Positions 35,043-43,564 of a stretch of 64,000 nt of DNA are shown here, in pieces. The stretch lies in NCBI GenBank assembly GCA_035627375.1, contig DASPLX010000037.1, forward strand, positions 1 through 64,000. Direction: 5' to 3'. This stretch comes from DASPLX01 sp035627375. Lineage in GTDB: Bacteria; Pseudomonadota; Gammaproteobacteria; Burkholderiales; Burkholderiaceae_D. Numbering within the stretch: position 1 is the stretch's first letter; each line of letters opens with the position of its first letter. The notes beneath the pieces are model-generated. The model did no database searches, had not been told where the DNA came from, and was given only the letters and a program-made list of their open reading frames with translations. The translations under genes and the position numbers were made by a program.

Positions 35043-36717
35043 TGTTGCTGACTCCTACCCAACCCTTGATGATGTTGGCGACGACTTTCGGATCCTCCTT
35101 CGCCAATTGCTTGGCCGCGTCGAGATTGTCCTGGTAGCTGCGCGGCTTCTTGCCCATCGGTTCCATCTGCGACAGCGTCACCGTGTCTTCCTCTTCCTCA
35201 TACACCGGAGGTGGAGGAGGAGGCTGCAGGCTGCGCCCCAGCTTCTTCAGCATAGGACGCAATACACCAAAGAAAAGGTAGGCGAGCAGACCGAGGCCAA
35301 GAGCGTATTTGCCTACCTCGCGCGCGATGTCGTAGGTCTCGGGGCGCTTCCAGATCGGCGTCTCGGGAATGACTTCCTTCTCCGCGCCGGCGAACGGGCT
35401 GTTGACGACATTGAGCGTATCGCCGCGATCCTTGTTGTAGCCCATCGCTTCCTTGACCAGGTCGGCGATCTGCGTCTTCTCCGCTTCGGTCAGCGGACGG
35501 GTCGTGACCTTGCCGGCCTTGTCGACTTCGCGCTTGTAGTTGACGACCACCGCCACCGATAGCCGTTTGATGCCGCCCATCGGCTGCTGGACATAGCGGA
35601 TGGTCTTGTCGACTTCATAATTGACCGTCATGTCGCGCTGCGAATTGCCGGCCGGCGCCGCGCCGGCGGCAGCCGCGCCTTGCGTGGCGGCGCCGGCCGG
35701 GGCGGTCAGCGGCGCCGTTGCCACGCCGGGCGGCTGGTTCGACGCCGCTCCCGGGATGCCGGAAGCCGTCGTGCCGGTGGCGCTCTGGATTTCGCTGGAC
35801 TGCTGGCTGCGGATCGACGATGATCCGGGCGCCTGGTTCGGCTTGTATACCTCGGCCGCCTGTTCGCTATGCGAGAAATCGACGTCAGCGGTTGCCTCGG
35901 CGCGCACATTGTTCCGGCCGACGATCGGGGTGATGATCGATTCGATGCGCTTGACGATGCTTTGCTGGAGCTCCTGCACATACTTGAGCTGGCTCGGATC
36001 GAGCGCGTTGGCGCCGGCCGGCTTGGTCGTGTCGGACAGCAGGTTGCCGGCCTGGTCGACGATCGTCACGTTCTTCGGCGACAGTTCCGGCACGCTGCTG
36101 GCGACCAGGTGGACGATGGCGCTGACTTGCGGCTGGTCCAGCACGCGGCCGGGATGGAGATTCAGCAGGACGGAAGCGGTCGGCTTTTGCTGGTCGCGTA
36201 CGAACACCGATGCCTTCGGCAGGGCCAGATGCACGCGGGCGGCCTGCACCGCGGCGACCGATTGGATCGAACGCGCCAGTTCGCCTTCCAGCGCGCGCTG
36301 GAAATTGACCTGTTCGAGAAATTGCGAGACGCCGAGCTTCTGGTTCTCCATCAGCTCGAAGCCGACGCTGCCGCCTTTCGGCAAGCCTTGCGCCGCCAGT
36401 TTCAGGCGGGCGTCATAGACTTGATTGGCGGGGACCAGGATAGCGGTGCCGCCTTCCGCGAATTTGTATGGAATGTTCTGCTGCTGCAGTGCGGCGACGA
36501 TGGCGCCGCCGTCGCGATCGGAATAGTTGGAAAACAGGACGCGGTATTCCGGCTGCTGGCTCCACAGCCAGACGCCGGCCATGACGGCGATCACCGCCGC
36601 CGCGCCGACCATCAAGACGAGATTGCGCACCAGCGGCGTCTGCGCGAGCTCCGCCAGATTGGCGGATACAGGAGTGGCGACGCCCGGAGCGACAGCGCCT
36701 TCACCAGCTGTAGCCAT
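35035..36717 (-). CDS. fliF: FliF, MS-ring protein
   Basis: A 560-residue protein with two membrane helices (about residues 27-47 and 465-485) enclosing a large periplasmic region. Ring-building motifs include EYRVLFSNYSDRDGGAIVAA, FELMENQKLGVSQFLEQVNF and RVHLALPKASVFVRDQQKPT. An Ala/Pro/Gly-rich loop (about 320-370) forms the beta-collar insert. The C-terminal cytoplasmic tail (NIIKGWVGVSNNE) binds FliG. It is the first gene of the minus-strand fliFGHIJK operon, divergent from fliE. Confidence 0.97.
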   Translation of the reverse strand: MATAGEGAVAPGVATPVSANLAELAQTPLVRNLVLMVGAAAVIAVMAGVWLWSQQPEYRVLFSNYSDRDGGAIVAALQQQNIPYKFAEGGTAILVPANQVYDARLKLAAQGLPKGGSVGFELMENQKLGVSQFLEQVNFQRALEGELARSIQSVAAVQAARVHLALPKASVFVRDQQKPTASVLLNLHPGRVLDQPQVSAIVHLVASSVPELSPKNVTIVDQAGNLLSDTTKPAGANALDPSQLKYVQELQQSIVKRIESIITPIVGRNNVRAEATADVDFSHSEQAAEVYKPNQAPGSSSIRSQQSSEIQSATGTTASGIPGAASNQPPGVATAPLTAPAGAATQGAAAAGAAPAGNSQRDMTVNYEVDKTIRYVQQPMGGIKRLSVAVVVNYKREVDKAGKVTTRPLTEAEKTQIADLVKEAMGYNKDRGDTLNVVNSPFAGAEKEVIPETPIWKRPETYDIAREVGKYALGLGLLAYLFFGVLRPMLKKLGRSLQPPPPPPVYEEEEDTVTLSQMEPMGKKPRSYQDNLDAAKQLAKEDPKVVANIIKGWVGVSNNE

Positions 36718-36791
36718 GGCTTGCCTCCCGAATTAATCCGCGATGGGTAGTGTGTACCAAGTGATCCTCGCCAATTCAAACACGTTGCTTT

Positions 36792-36807
36792 GGCAACCCT
36801 TGTTGCC
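36792..36807. promoter_or_regulatory. inverted repeat in the fliF-fliE divergent promoter region
   Basis: GGCAAC and GTTGCC flank a four-base loop, roughly midway in the 248-base gap 36718-36965. The gap is clearly richer in A and T than the genes around it, fitting a two-way promoter for fliF (left) and fliE (right). The GG and GC of this dyad are 11 bases apart, so it is not a sigma-54 site, which needs ten. It may be an activator site, for example for FlhDC, but I cannot match the FlhDC box with confidence. Confidence 0.35.
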
Positions 36808-36965
36808 TTAGTGTGAATTGTCGTTCCCTAAGCGTATTTTAATCGTTGGAATAAAGCAATTTTTTCGGCCCTAATCGGTCCCGGAAACCGGTTTTCCCCA
36901 TGCTAACGTGTCAGCGTGAAAAAGGGCGGCCGCAGCCGGCGCGCCGGTTGAGCATGGAGGCGAAC

Positions 36966-37316
36966 ATGGCGGTAGGCGGAATTGGAATCGATGCGAGCAG
37001 GATCCAGGCGATGGTGGAGCAGCTGAGGGCTGCCGCCGCCAAGGCGCAGGGCGGGGTCGGGCCGGTAAAGACCGAGGCGCCAGCGGCCGGCAAGGTCGAT
37101 TTTGCCGAGGCGCTCAAGAATTCGCTCGATCAAGTGAATGGTGCGCAAAAGAATGCGGAGCGACTCGGCCAGCGTTTCGCGACCGGAGATAACAGCGTCA
37201 ACCTGTCCGATGTGATGATTGCCTCGCAAAAGGCGAGCATTTCATTTCAGGCAACAATCCAGGTGCGCAACAAGCTGGTATCGGCTTATCACGACATCAT
37301 GACGATGCAGATATAA
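36966..37316 (+). CDS. fliE: FliE, MS-ring/rod adaptor
   Basis: A 116-residue protein. The C-terminal half with SVNLSDVMIASQKASISFQA and TIQVRNKLVSAYHDIMTMQI is the conserved FliE signature; the N-terminus is Ala/Gly-rich. It joins the MS ring (FliF) to the proximal rod (FlgB) and is the first axial protein exported. I chose ATG 36966 because GGAGG lies four bases before it; upstream in-frame ATGs lack a ribosome site. It is divergent from fliF and converges on the ycgR-like gene. Confidence 0.95.
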   Translation: MAVGGIGIDASRIQAMVEQLRAAAAKAQGGVGPVKTEAPAAGKVDFAEALKNSLDQVNGAQKNAERLGQRFATGDNSVNLSDVMIASQKASISFQATIQVRNKLVSAYHDIMTMQI

Positions 37317-37340
37317 AGAAATGAAGGACCCGGACTGCCC

Positions 37341-38123
37341 TCAGCGCATTCCCGTCATCCGGGCATTGCGCTCGCGCTCCAGTTTGGTGATGTAGCGTTG
37401 CACGGCGGCCAGCAGCGCTTGCGGCAGATTGACGAACATGCAGCCGAGGCGGCGGATCGATTTCCCGCTGGTCAGGGTCAGATCATGCGAATTGCGGATC
37501 TGCAGCGTCACCGTGATCGGCGTCCCGCCGGGCAAATCGATGCGGCAATCCTTGTAGACCTTGCCATGCGTATTGTCGAGAATTTTCTTCTCGTCGACGA
37601 TGGCGACGCCGCCCGCACTGATGTTGTACAGCGTGGTCGTCACCGCGGTGACATTGCCGTCTTCATCGGGCATCGGAATGATGCAGCGGACCGGATTGGC
37701 CACCGGCGTCGCTACCCGGTAGAACTCTCGCCGCTGCAGCCGAATGACGGATTCGGGAATCGCGATGCAAAGCGCCGGAAGGTTTTCGAAAGTGCAGCGC
37801 TCGATGTGATCGGCCGAGAACAGGATCCTGATCTGATCCAGCATCGTCTCGAACGAGATCTTCTTGCTGGCGACGATGCGCTCGTTCAGCAAGTTGCTGG
37901 GCGCGCTATCCACCACGAGCAGGTTCTTCGCATCGTCGACGTGCAAAATCGACGTGACGACCGCTTCCGACCCGCTGGAGATCATCAGGCTGACAAGCTG
38001 ATTGCGATCCTTGATCGAACGTAGCAGCGAAATGATTTCACGGCGGGAGAAAACCCGATACGGGTCCAGATCCGATGTTCCGAAGTCGTTGTCCAAAGTT
38101 CTCTCAAGTATTTGCTGTGCCAT
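37341..38123 (-). CDS. ycgR: YcgR-type PilZ cyclic-di-GMP flagellar brake
   Basis: A 260-residue protein with the N-terminal YcgR domain (about 20-125) and a C-terminal PilZ domain (about 130-250). The cyclic-di-GMP motifs are intact: RxxxR as Arg132 and Arg136 in QRREFYRV, and NxSxxG as NISAGG (167-172). In enterics the ligand-bound protein slows the motor at FliG or MotA. Its location within the flagellar cluster, 24 bases from fliE and convergent with it, and downstream of the FlhB-like gene, supports the same job here. Confidence 0.93.
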   Translation of the reverse strand: MAQQILERTLDNDFGTSDLDPYRVFSRREIISLLRSIKDRNQLVSLMISSGSEAVVTSILHVDDAKNLLVVDSAPSNLLNERIVASKKISFETMLDQIRILFSADHIERCTFENLPALCIAIPESVIRLQRREFYRVATPVANPVRCIIPMPDEDGNVTAVTTTLYNISAGGVAIVDEKKILDNTHGKVYKDCRIDLPGGTPITVTLQIRNSHDLTLTSGKSIRRLGCMFVNLPQALLAAVQRYITKLERERNARMTGMR

Positions 38124-38165
38124 TCATTTCGTGCGATCCGCCACGCAGGACCGCCGGTTGGGTCT

Positions 38166-38453
38166 TTATCGTAGCGCGTCTTCCTGTTGCTGGGAAGCCT
38201 CGATATGATAAAGCCATGCAAGTAATTCCGCCACCACGCGATAGAGCGTCGGCGGGATATGTCCGTCCAGGTCGACCTGCATCAGGAGCGCGACCAACTC
38301 CCGCGATTCATGCACGAAAACCCCATGCTCCCTGGCGCGCGAGATGATTTCGTCCGCGATCAGCCCGCGTCCTTTGGCGACCACGCGGGGCGCCGTGTCG
38401 CCGGTCTGGTAGGCCAGGGCCACCGCTTGCTGGGACAACTCAGGCTTCTTCAT
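38166..38453 (-). CDS. FlhB C-terminal-domain homologue (FhlB/FlhX type)
   Basis: A 95-residue protein that aligns with the part of FlhB after the autocleavage site: AVALAYQTGDTAPRVVAKGR, an Ala/Glu helix, and YRVVAELLAWLYHIE match the equivalent segments of FlhB at 5532-6713. It has no membrane helices and no NPTH. Such stand-alone proteins can partly replace the FlhB-CC fragment or modulate export specificity; that role here is inference. ATG 38453 begins MKKPELSQQAVALAY; its first 14 bases overlap the end of the upstream FliK-like gene, so the two are coupled. Confidence 0.85.
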   Translation of the reverse strand: MKKPELSQQAVALAYQTGDTAPRVVAKGRGLIADEIISRAREHGVFVHESRELVALLMQVDLDGHIPPTLYRVVAELLAWLYHIEASQQQEDALR

Positions 38454-39600
38454 CTTGCTTGACTTGCAGGGATTCGAGCCGCGATCCCGCCGCCTCGATC
38501 GCATCCGTCAATTCCTGGCCATGCTCGCGCAATGCGGCGGCGGCGGCCTCCGATGCGGCGCGTATCTGTATCTGCACGCGGTCGCCGGTCAGGGTGATGG
38601 ATGCCGCAACCGCTCCCAGCGCCGGCAATTCGAACCGCACTGCGCTTTGCCAGCGGGTCTGCTCGCCCGGCTCGGCATCGCGGCTCGGCTCCTCGTGGCC
38701 TGGAGTGTCTTCGTTGACTTCCCACTCCATCGGCATGCCGGGAAACAGCTCGCCTTGCCAAAACAGCTGCTTTTGTTCGAGCGCGTGCAGTTGCAGCGGG
38801 ATCAGCCGCAGGGATTCCGCCGCCGCCTCGTTTTTCGCCGACGGCGGCAGCATGGTATCGGCATCGGTATCGGCGGAATTGGCGCTCAGCGGCTGTGCCG
38901 TGCGCAGCAGTTCCGCCAGCCGGGCCTCAAGCTCCGACGGCGGCGATTGCAGCGGATCGGCAGGCACGGATTGCGAGTGTGCGGGCGCTGTCGGGAGGAG
39001 GTCGGGCGTCGTTCGAGCGGAATGTCGCATCTGCGGCTCGCGCATCAAATCGGCCAGGGAGCGGTTGCCGTTGACCCAATCGCTCAGATGCGCCTCGTAA
39101 AACAATCCGCTGAACGTCACCGTGCCGCGCAAGGCGTCGGCGATGCGCGGCGCGGCGTCATCGGCCGTCAGCGCCGTCGCGGCCGGAAGCAGCGGCTCCC
39201 TGGGGCGGACCGCGGCATCGGCTCCCCCGCGCTGCGCCAGCTGCAGGATCGTGTCGATCAGGCGGCCGGCCGAACTGAGTGTCGCCTGCGCACTGCCCGG
39301 TTCGCCGTTGAGCAGGAAGGTGGGGCGCGGCTGATGCGCCAGCATGGTCATCTTGAGATTGTCGCCGACCCTGGTTCCCTCTGGCAGCGCCATGCGCGCC
39401 GGCGTATCGGAAACCCTGACGAGAAAGGTGCCGTCGCCGAAGCGCGACAGCACTTCGGCTTGCAGCTGGCGCCCCAGCATGATCTGCGCGAGGCGATGGA
39501 AGGTATCTTGCCGCGCATTGGCGGACGCGGTGACCGGCGTCGGCGGCTCGATCGCGGCCGGGGGACGAGTGCCTGCGATGTCGGCCCGCGGGATCGCCAT
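38440..39600 (-). CDS. second FliK-like hook-length control/export switch protein
   Basis: A 386-residue protein with a Pro/Ala/Thr-rich body and a C-terminal FliK-like domain (about 300-375) visible as WQSAVRFELPALGAVAASIT, LTGDRVQIQIRAASEAAAAA and LREHGQELTDAIEAAGSRLE. The N-terminal part has an OB-like segment (MLGRQLQAEVLSRFGDGTFL) absent from the main FliK. It is paired by overlap with the FlhB-CC homologue, so the two look like a second export-switch pair. It begins at ATG 39600, two bases after the fliT stop; a TTG six bases earlier overlaps that stop. Confidence 0.75.
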   Translation of the reverse strand: MAIPRADIAGTRPPAAIEPPTPVTASANARQDTFHRLAQIMLGRQLQAEVLSRFGDGTFLVRVSDTPARMALPEGTRVGDNLKMTMLAHQPRPTFLLNGEPGSAQATLSSAGRLIDTILQLAQRGGADAAVRPREPLLPAATALTADDAAPRIADALRGTVTFSGLFYEAHLSDWVNGNRSLADLMREPQMRHSARTTPDLLPTAPAHSQSVPADPLQSPPSELEARLAELLRTAQPLSANSADTDADTMLPPSAKNEAAAESLRLIPLQLHALEQKQLFWQGELFPGMPMEWEVNEDTPGHEEPSRDAEPGEQTRWQSAVRFELPALGAVAASITLTGDRVQIQIRAASEAAAAALREHGQELTDAIEAAGSRLESLQVKQDEEA

Positions 39601-39602
39601 GA

Positions 39603-39941
39603 TCAACCGCTTCGATTGGCGCCGCAGGCCGGCGGCCGGCTGCGTCCGGAAGCGCCGCTATTGATCAGTTCGGCCAACCGCTCCATCCACGGCTCGGTCA
39701 GGTTGCGGATCTCGCGATCGTCCTGCAGTATCTTTTGAATAATCACGGCTTTGCGCTTGCGGGTCGCCGCCGAAAGCTTGGCGGTAGGCTCGCCGGATTT
39801 CAATGCAGCGATCTGGCCCGCGCAGCGCGACTCCAGCAAGGCCAACTGGTCCCAGTCGCCGTCGCGCGCCGCCGTCAGCATCTGGTCGGTAAGGACCGCC
39901 ACCGACTCGTATAGCGAGATCACTTCCTGGCTGTCCATCAT
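39603..39941 (-). CDS. fliT: FliT-like flagellar export chaperone (copy 1)
   Basis: A 112-residue helical protein with a FliT-like pattern: SLYESVAVLTDQMLTAARDG, DWDQLALLESRCAGQIAALK, then RKAVIIQKILQDDREIRNLT. In enterics FliT chaperones the cap protein FliD. It lies three bases after fliS, the usual fliS-fliT order. A second FliT-like protein (55393-55722) sits directly behind fliD, so this copy may have a different client. Identity rests on pattern and position; sequence conservation in the family is low. Confidence 0.78.
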   Translation of the reverse strand: MMDSQEVISLYESVAVLTDQMLTAARDGDWDQLALLESRCAGQIAALKSGEPTAKLSAATRKRKAVIIQKILQDDREIRNLTEPWMERLAELINSGASGRSRPPACGANRSG

Positions 39942-39944
39942 GGT

Positions 39945-40418
39945 TCATGCCTTCACGAGGCGGGATGTGTGCGGTTCGAGCGGATCGGGCTGCGGAATCG
40001 CGGCAGGGGCGGCCGCCGCCGGCGCCGCCGTCGTGCCGATGGCGTCCCACGCGCCTTTCAGGTCTCTCAGCAAACGCGTCACTTCGTCGAGTATTTCCGG
40101 CTGATTCTTGAGATTCGCGACCAGCAGACGGTTGCTCATGTAGTCGTACAGGGCGTCGAGGCTCAGCGCGATATCGCCGCCCACCTTCTTATCCAGGCTG
40201 GCGCGAAGCCCGTTTTCGATGATGGCGATCGCCTTGGAAATGGCCTGGCCCTTGGCGGGCACGTTGCCGTCCTTCATATGCTGCTGGGCCGTGCTTATCG
40301 CGATCAACGCACCTTCGAACAGCATGGCGATGAGTTGGTGCGGACTGGCGCTGCTGACGCCGGTTTCGAGCCCTACCTTGGCATAGGCGTTTGCACCGCT
40401 GTGCGTCGATCCAAACAT
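39945..40418 (-). CDS. fliS: FliS, flagellin export chaperone
   Basis: A 157-residue four-helix protein. The FliS start MFGSTHSGANAYAKVGLETG and signature SPHQLIAMLFEGALIAISTA are clear, as are DIALSLDALYDYMSNRLLVA and LLRDLKGAWDAI. An Ala/Pro-rich tail of about 25 residues extends it beyond the 135-residue enteric protein. It binds the flagellin C-terminus before export. ATG 40418 has AGGAG seven bases upstream; the longer frame upstream lacks a ribosome site. Confidence 0.95.
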   Translation of the reverse strand: MFGSTHSGANAYAKVGLETGVSSASPHQLIAMLFEGALIAISTAQQHMKDGNVPAKGQAISKAIAIIENGLRASLDKKVGGDIALSLDALYDYMSNRLLVANLKNQPEILDEVTRLLRDLKGAWDAIGTTAAPAAAAPAAIPQPDPLEPHTSRLVKA

Positions 40419-40730
40419 GATTGCTTCTCCTCTTGTCGCCGGCGCGGACGCTTGCGGTTCCATGGAAGGCCTTCGCGGCCGCCGTCGAGTATTGCCCTGT
40501 AGCGTGTAATCGGAAATGTGAGCCGGGCGCCTGCGCGGCCGGTTTCAGTCTTCTCGTTTCAAATTGCCAGGATTTGGGAATGGTGACCGCTTGAATATCG
40601 GCGCCATGCGTCGTTTCGAGGGGCGTGGTTCAATTTTTTCCTCCTGGGAAAGAAAGCCACAATGTACCTGAACGCTGTTTCTTCCAAACGGAACGATAGG
40701 GGGCGATTTCCATGTCAATTCGGTCCGGTA
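40419..40730. other. 312-base gap between flaG and fliS
   Basis: No coding frame of note was seen. The stretch includes a GAAGGCCTTC palindrome near 40464 and a TTTTTT run near 40633 on the plus strand. A -10-like sequence for sigma-28 (TATCGGC on the plus strand, about 40600) lacks a -35 at the right spacing. How fliS is transcribed, by read-through from flaG or by its own promoter, cannot be settled. Confidence 0.5.
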
Positions 40731-41111
40731 TCAGGCCTTTTGCCGGATTAGCAAACCTTGTTGCGCGGAATCGAGCGCTTTGGCGATTTCCAGCGCCTCT
40801 TCCGAGGGTATCTGGCGCAATACTTCCTTGGTCTGTTGATCCACGACCTTGACGATGGTCCGGTTCTCGTCGGTATCGACCGTAAACTCCAAATCCTGAG
40901 CCTGTTCTTGCAAACCCTTGTTGATGCGGGCGACGGCTTGATTCAATTGCGCGAGGCTGGGCACCGGTGCCGGCTGTTGGACGGCGGCCTCGGTTTCGGT
41001 CGGAGCAGCAGCCGGCCGGGCGACGAATGCCGCCGCTTCGGTTGCCGCGCTCCTTTCCGCGCTTGCCGTCGGGCCGGGCGGGGCGGCATTGCCAACTGAC
41101 TGGATATCCAT
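40731..41111 (-). CDS. flaG: FlaG-family protein
   Basis: A 126-residue protein. The first half is an Ala/Pro/Glu-rich disordered segment; the second half is the conserved FlaG domain (QDLEFTVDTDENRTIVKVVD and KEVLRQIPSEEALEIAKALD). FlaG loss alters filament length in several polar flagellates, and the function is otherwise unknown. It has its own sigma-28 promoter at 41238-41264 and heads the minus-strand flaG-fliS-fliT group, apart from fliC-fliD. It diverges from pseB. Confidence 0.93.
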   Translation of the reverse strand: MDIQSVGNAAPPGPTASAERSAATEAAAFVARPAAAPTETEAAVQQPAPVPSLAQLNQAVARINKGLQEQAQDLEFTVDTDENRTIVKVVDQQTKEVLRQIPSEEALEIAKALDSAQQGLLIRQKA

Positions 41112-41237
41112 GATGAACTCCCTAACGGGGGAAAACCGGTTGAAAACGGACCGGAAGGTTAAAAGCGAACGAAACTGTCGAGCATCCGCGGCAGTTGTCT
41201 GTTCTGGCTGTGGACGGACGCACCGGTATTGTTAGTT

Positions 41238-41264
41238 TTATCGGTCGATTATCGAAAAAATTTA
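41238..41264 (-). promoter_or_regulatory. sigma-28 (FliA) promoter of flaG
   Basis: On the minus strand: TAAATTTT, an 11-base spacer, then ACCGATAA. Each half matches the FliA consensus at seven of eight positions. It lies about 127 bases upstream of the flaG start, in the 300-base AT-richer gap shared with pseB. Confidence 0.75.
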
Positions 41265-41269
41265 GGGTT

Positions 41270-41366
41270 GCCACAAAAACAATTCCTTTTGTGGCGGAAA
41301 TTCCGCTAATCATCGGAACAGTTCCCGATTTCATGCGTTTTATTGCCCTTTGGAACAAAAGGGGGC
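41270..41366. promoter_or_regulatory. three successive inverted repeats upstream of pseB
   Basis: Between the flaG promoter and pseB are three dyads: GCCACAAAA/TTTTGTGGC (41270-41278 and 41287-41295), GCGGAA/TTCCGC around one base (41294-41306), and CCCTTT/AAAGGG (41346-41351 and 41358-41363). The first is a 9-base perfect stem. They lie in the DNA leading into the sugar operon, where no clear -35/-10 pair was found. They may be regulator sites or leader hairpins. Confidence 0.45.
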
Positions 41367-41411
41367 AGGATATGCTGCAAGTACCTTACCAACGGGTGTC
41401 AAGTCACAGCC

Positions 41412-42410
41412 ATGTTCGACGATAAATCCATCCTTATTACCGGCGGCACCGGCTCTTTCGGCAAGAAATTCATCAAGACCATCCTGGCGCGCTACAAGCC
41501 GCGCCGGGTTATCGTGTTTTCGCGCGATGAATTGAAGCAATTCGAGATGCAGCAAGTCTTCGATGCCCCGGCAATGCGCTATTTCCTGGGCGATGTCCGG
41601 GACGGGCAACGGCTGCGGCAGGCGATGCGCGGGGTCGATCTGGTGGTGCATGCAGCGGCGTTGAAACAGGTGCCGGCGGCGGAATACAACCCGATGGAGT
41701 GCATCAAGACCAATATCCAGGGCGCCGAGAACGTCATCAATGCCGCGCTGGAAAACAATATCGAAAAGGTGATCGCGCTATCCACCGACAAGGCGGCCAA
41801 CCCGATCAACTTGTACGGCGCGACCAAGCTGGTGTCGGATAAGCTGTTCGTCGCGGCGAACAACATCGCCGGCGGCCATCGCACCCGATTTTCGGTCGTC
41901 CGTTACGGCAACGTGGTCGGCTCGCGCGGTTCGGTCGTGCCGTTCTTCAGGAAACTGATCGACGAAGGAGCAAAGGAATTACCCATCACCGATGCCCGCA
42001 TGACGCGCTTCTGGATCACGCTGCAGGACGGCGTCGATTTCGTGTTCAAGAATTTCCAGCGGATGCACGGCGGCGAGATCTTCGTGCCGAAGATTCCTTC
42101 ATCGCGCATCACCGACCTGGCGGCCGCCATGGCGCCGGGGCTGCCGACGAGGATCGTCGGCATCCGTCCCGGCGAGAAGCTGCATGAAACCATGTGCCCC
42201 GCCGACAACGCGCATCAAACCCTCGAATTCGCGGAACACTATGTGATCCGCCCGGCGATCAACTTTTCCGAAGAAGCCGACTATACCTGCAGCGCGACCG
42301 GGGAGGCCGGCAAGCCGGTGACGGAAGGTTTTGAGTACAACTCGGGCACGAATCCGGTCTTCCTGACCGTGCCGCAGTTGCGCGAACTGACCAGCATCGT
42401 CGAATCATGA
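41412..42410 (+). CDS. pseB: PseB, UDP-GlcNAc 4,6-dehydratase (5-inverting)
   Basis: A 332-residue short-chain dehydrogenase/reductase of the FlaA1/PseB type, which carries out the first step of pseudaminic acid synthesis. The NAD(P)-binding GGTGSFGKKF (11-20) and catalytic Asp126-Lys127 and Tyr135 in STDKAANPINLYGATK are visible; Asp-Lys in place of the usual Thr/Ser is the PseB mark. FSRDELKQFEMQQVF and RPGEKLHE are further family motifs. ATG 41412 begins MFDDKSILITGGTG; the frame is open upstream but not conserved. The stop overlaps pseC by four bases. Confidence 0.96.
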   Translation: MFDDKSILITGGTGSFGKKFIKTILARYKPRRVIVFSRDELKQFEMQQVFDAPAMRYFLGDVRDGQRLRQAMRGVDLVVHAAALKQVPAAEYNPMECIKTNIQGAENVINAALENNIEKVIALSTDKAANPINLYGATKLVSDKLFVAANNIAGGHRTRFSVVRYGNVVGSRGSVVPFFRKLIDEGAKELPITDARMTRFWITLQDGVDFVFKNFQRMHGGEIFVPKIPSSRITDLAAAMAPGLPTRIVGIRPGEKLHETMCPADNAHQTLEFAEHYVIRPAINFSEEADYTCSATGEAGKPVTEGFEYNSGTNPVFLTVPQLRELTSIVES

Positions 42411-43564
42411 TTCCTTATGGACGGCAGAATATCAGCGATGAGGATATCCGCGCGGTCGTGGAGGTGCTGCGCTCCGACTGGCTGACCCAAGGGCCGGCGG
42501 TCGAGCGTTTCGAGCAGGATGTGGCGCGCTACTGCGGCGCCAGGCACGCGGTGGCGGTCAGCAATGCCACGGCCGCGCTGCATATCGCCTGCCTGGCGGC
42601 CGGGCTCGACGCCGGCGATGCCCTGTGGACCTCGCCCAACACCTTCCTCGCCTCCGCCAACTGCGGCCTGTACTGCGGCGCGCGGCCCGACTTCGTCGAT
42701 ATCGACCCGCGCACCTACAATTTGAACCCCGATGCCCTGGAAGAAAAGCTGGCCCGGGCGCAGCGGCAGGGCAAGCTGCCGAAAGTGGTCGTGCCGGTGC
42801 ATTTTTCCGGGCAGTCCTGCGACATGGCGCGCATCGCCGAGCTGGCAGGCCGTTACGGATTCACGGTGATCGAGGACGCATCGCACGCGATCGGCGGCCG
42901 CTATCGCGGCAAACCGGTCGGCTGCTGCGATTTTTCCGACATGGCGGTGTTCAGCTTCCACCCGGTGAAGATCGTGACGACCGGCGAGGGCGGCATGGTC
43001 TTGACCAATCGCGACGATTTGCACGCAAAGCTGAAGCTGCTGCGTTCGCACGGCATGACGCGCGATCCGCAGCTGATGGATGCCGAACCGGACGGGCCGT
43101 GGTATTACCAGCAGATCGCGCTGGGTTTCAACTATCGCCTGACCGACATGCAGGCGGCATTGGGCAGCCATCAATTGCTCCGCATCGATGAATTCGTCGC
43201 GCGCCGCCATGCGCTGGCCGACCGCTACGATGCCTTGCTGCGCGACTTGCCCCTGATCTTGCCGTGGCGCTATCCGGACGCGCATTCGGCCCTTCATCTC
43301 TACGTGGTGCGCCTGCGGCTCGAGGCCATCGGCAAATCGCACCGGCAGGTATTCGACGAACTCCGCCAGCGCGGCATCGGCGTGAATCTTCACTATATTC
43401 CGCTGCATCTCCAGCCGTATTACCGGCGGTTCGGTTTCCGGGCGGGGGATTTCCCGGAAGCCGAACAGTACTACCGCGAAGCGATCAGCCTGCCGCTGTT
43501 CTTCGGCCTGACCGACGACATGCAGGATCAAGTGGTCGCGGCGATGCGCGAGGTGCTGGCGTGA
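42407..43564 (+). CDS. pseC: PseC, UDP-4-amino-4,6-dideoxy-AltNAc transaminase
   Basis: A 385-residue PLP-dependent DegT/DnrJ/EryC1-family aminotransferase. The cofactor lysine is Lys188 in FSFHPVKIVTTGEGGMV, and other PLP contacts include SNATAALH and VIEDASHAIGG. It makes the 4-amino sugar from the PseB product. The start MIPYGRQNISDEDI matches known PseC proteins. It overlaps pseB and the next gene by four bases each. Confidence 0.95.
   Translation: MIPYGRQNISDEDIRAVVEVLRSDWLTQGPAVERFEQDVARYCGARHAVAVSNATAALHIACLAAGLDAGDALWTSPNTFLASANCGLYCGARPDFVDIDPRTYNLNPDALEEKLARAQRQGKLPKVVVPVHFSGQSCDMARIAELAGRYGFTVIEDASHAIGGRYRGKPVGCCDFSDMAVFSFHPVKIVTTGEGGMVLTNRDDLHAKLKLLRSHGMTRDPQLMDAEPDGPWYYQQIALGFNYRLTDMQAALGSHQLLRIDEFVARRHALADRYDALLRDLPLILPWRYPDAHSALHLYVVRLRLEAIGKSHRQVFDELRQRGIGVNLHYIPLHLQPYYRRFGFRAGDFPEAEQYYREAISLPLFFGLTDDMQDQVVAAMREVLA

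Noticed and set aside
36792..36807. Sigma-54 promoter reading of the fliF-fliE dyad
   Set aside because: The GG and GC are separated by 11 bases instead of ten, and the sequence is simply an inverted repeat.
40600..40627. Possible sigma-28 promoter for fliS on the minus strand
   Set aside because: A near-perfect -10 (TATCGGC on the plus strand) is present, but the sequence 11 bases away shows no resemblance to the -35.
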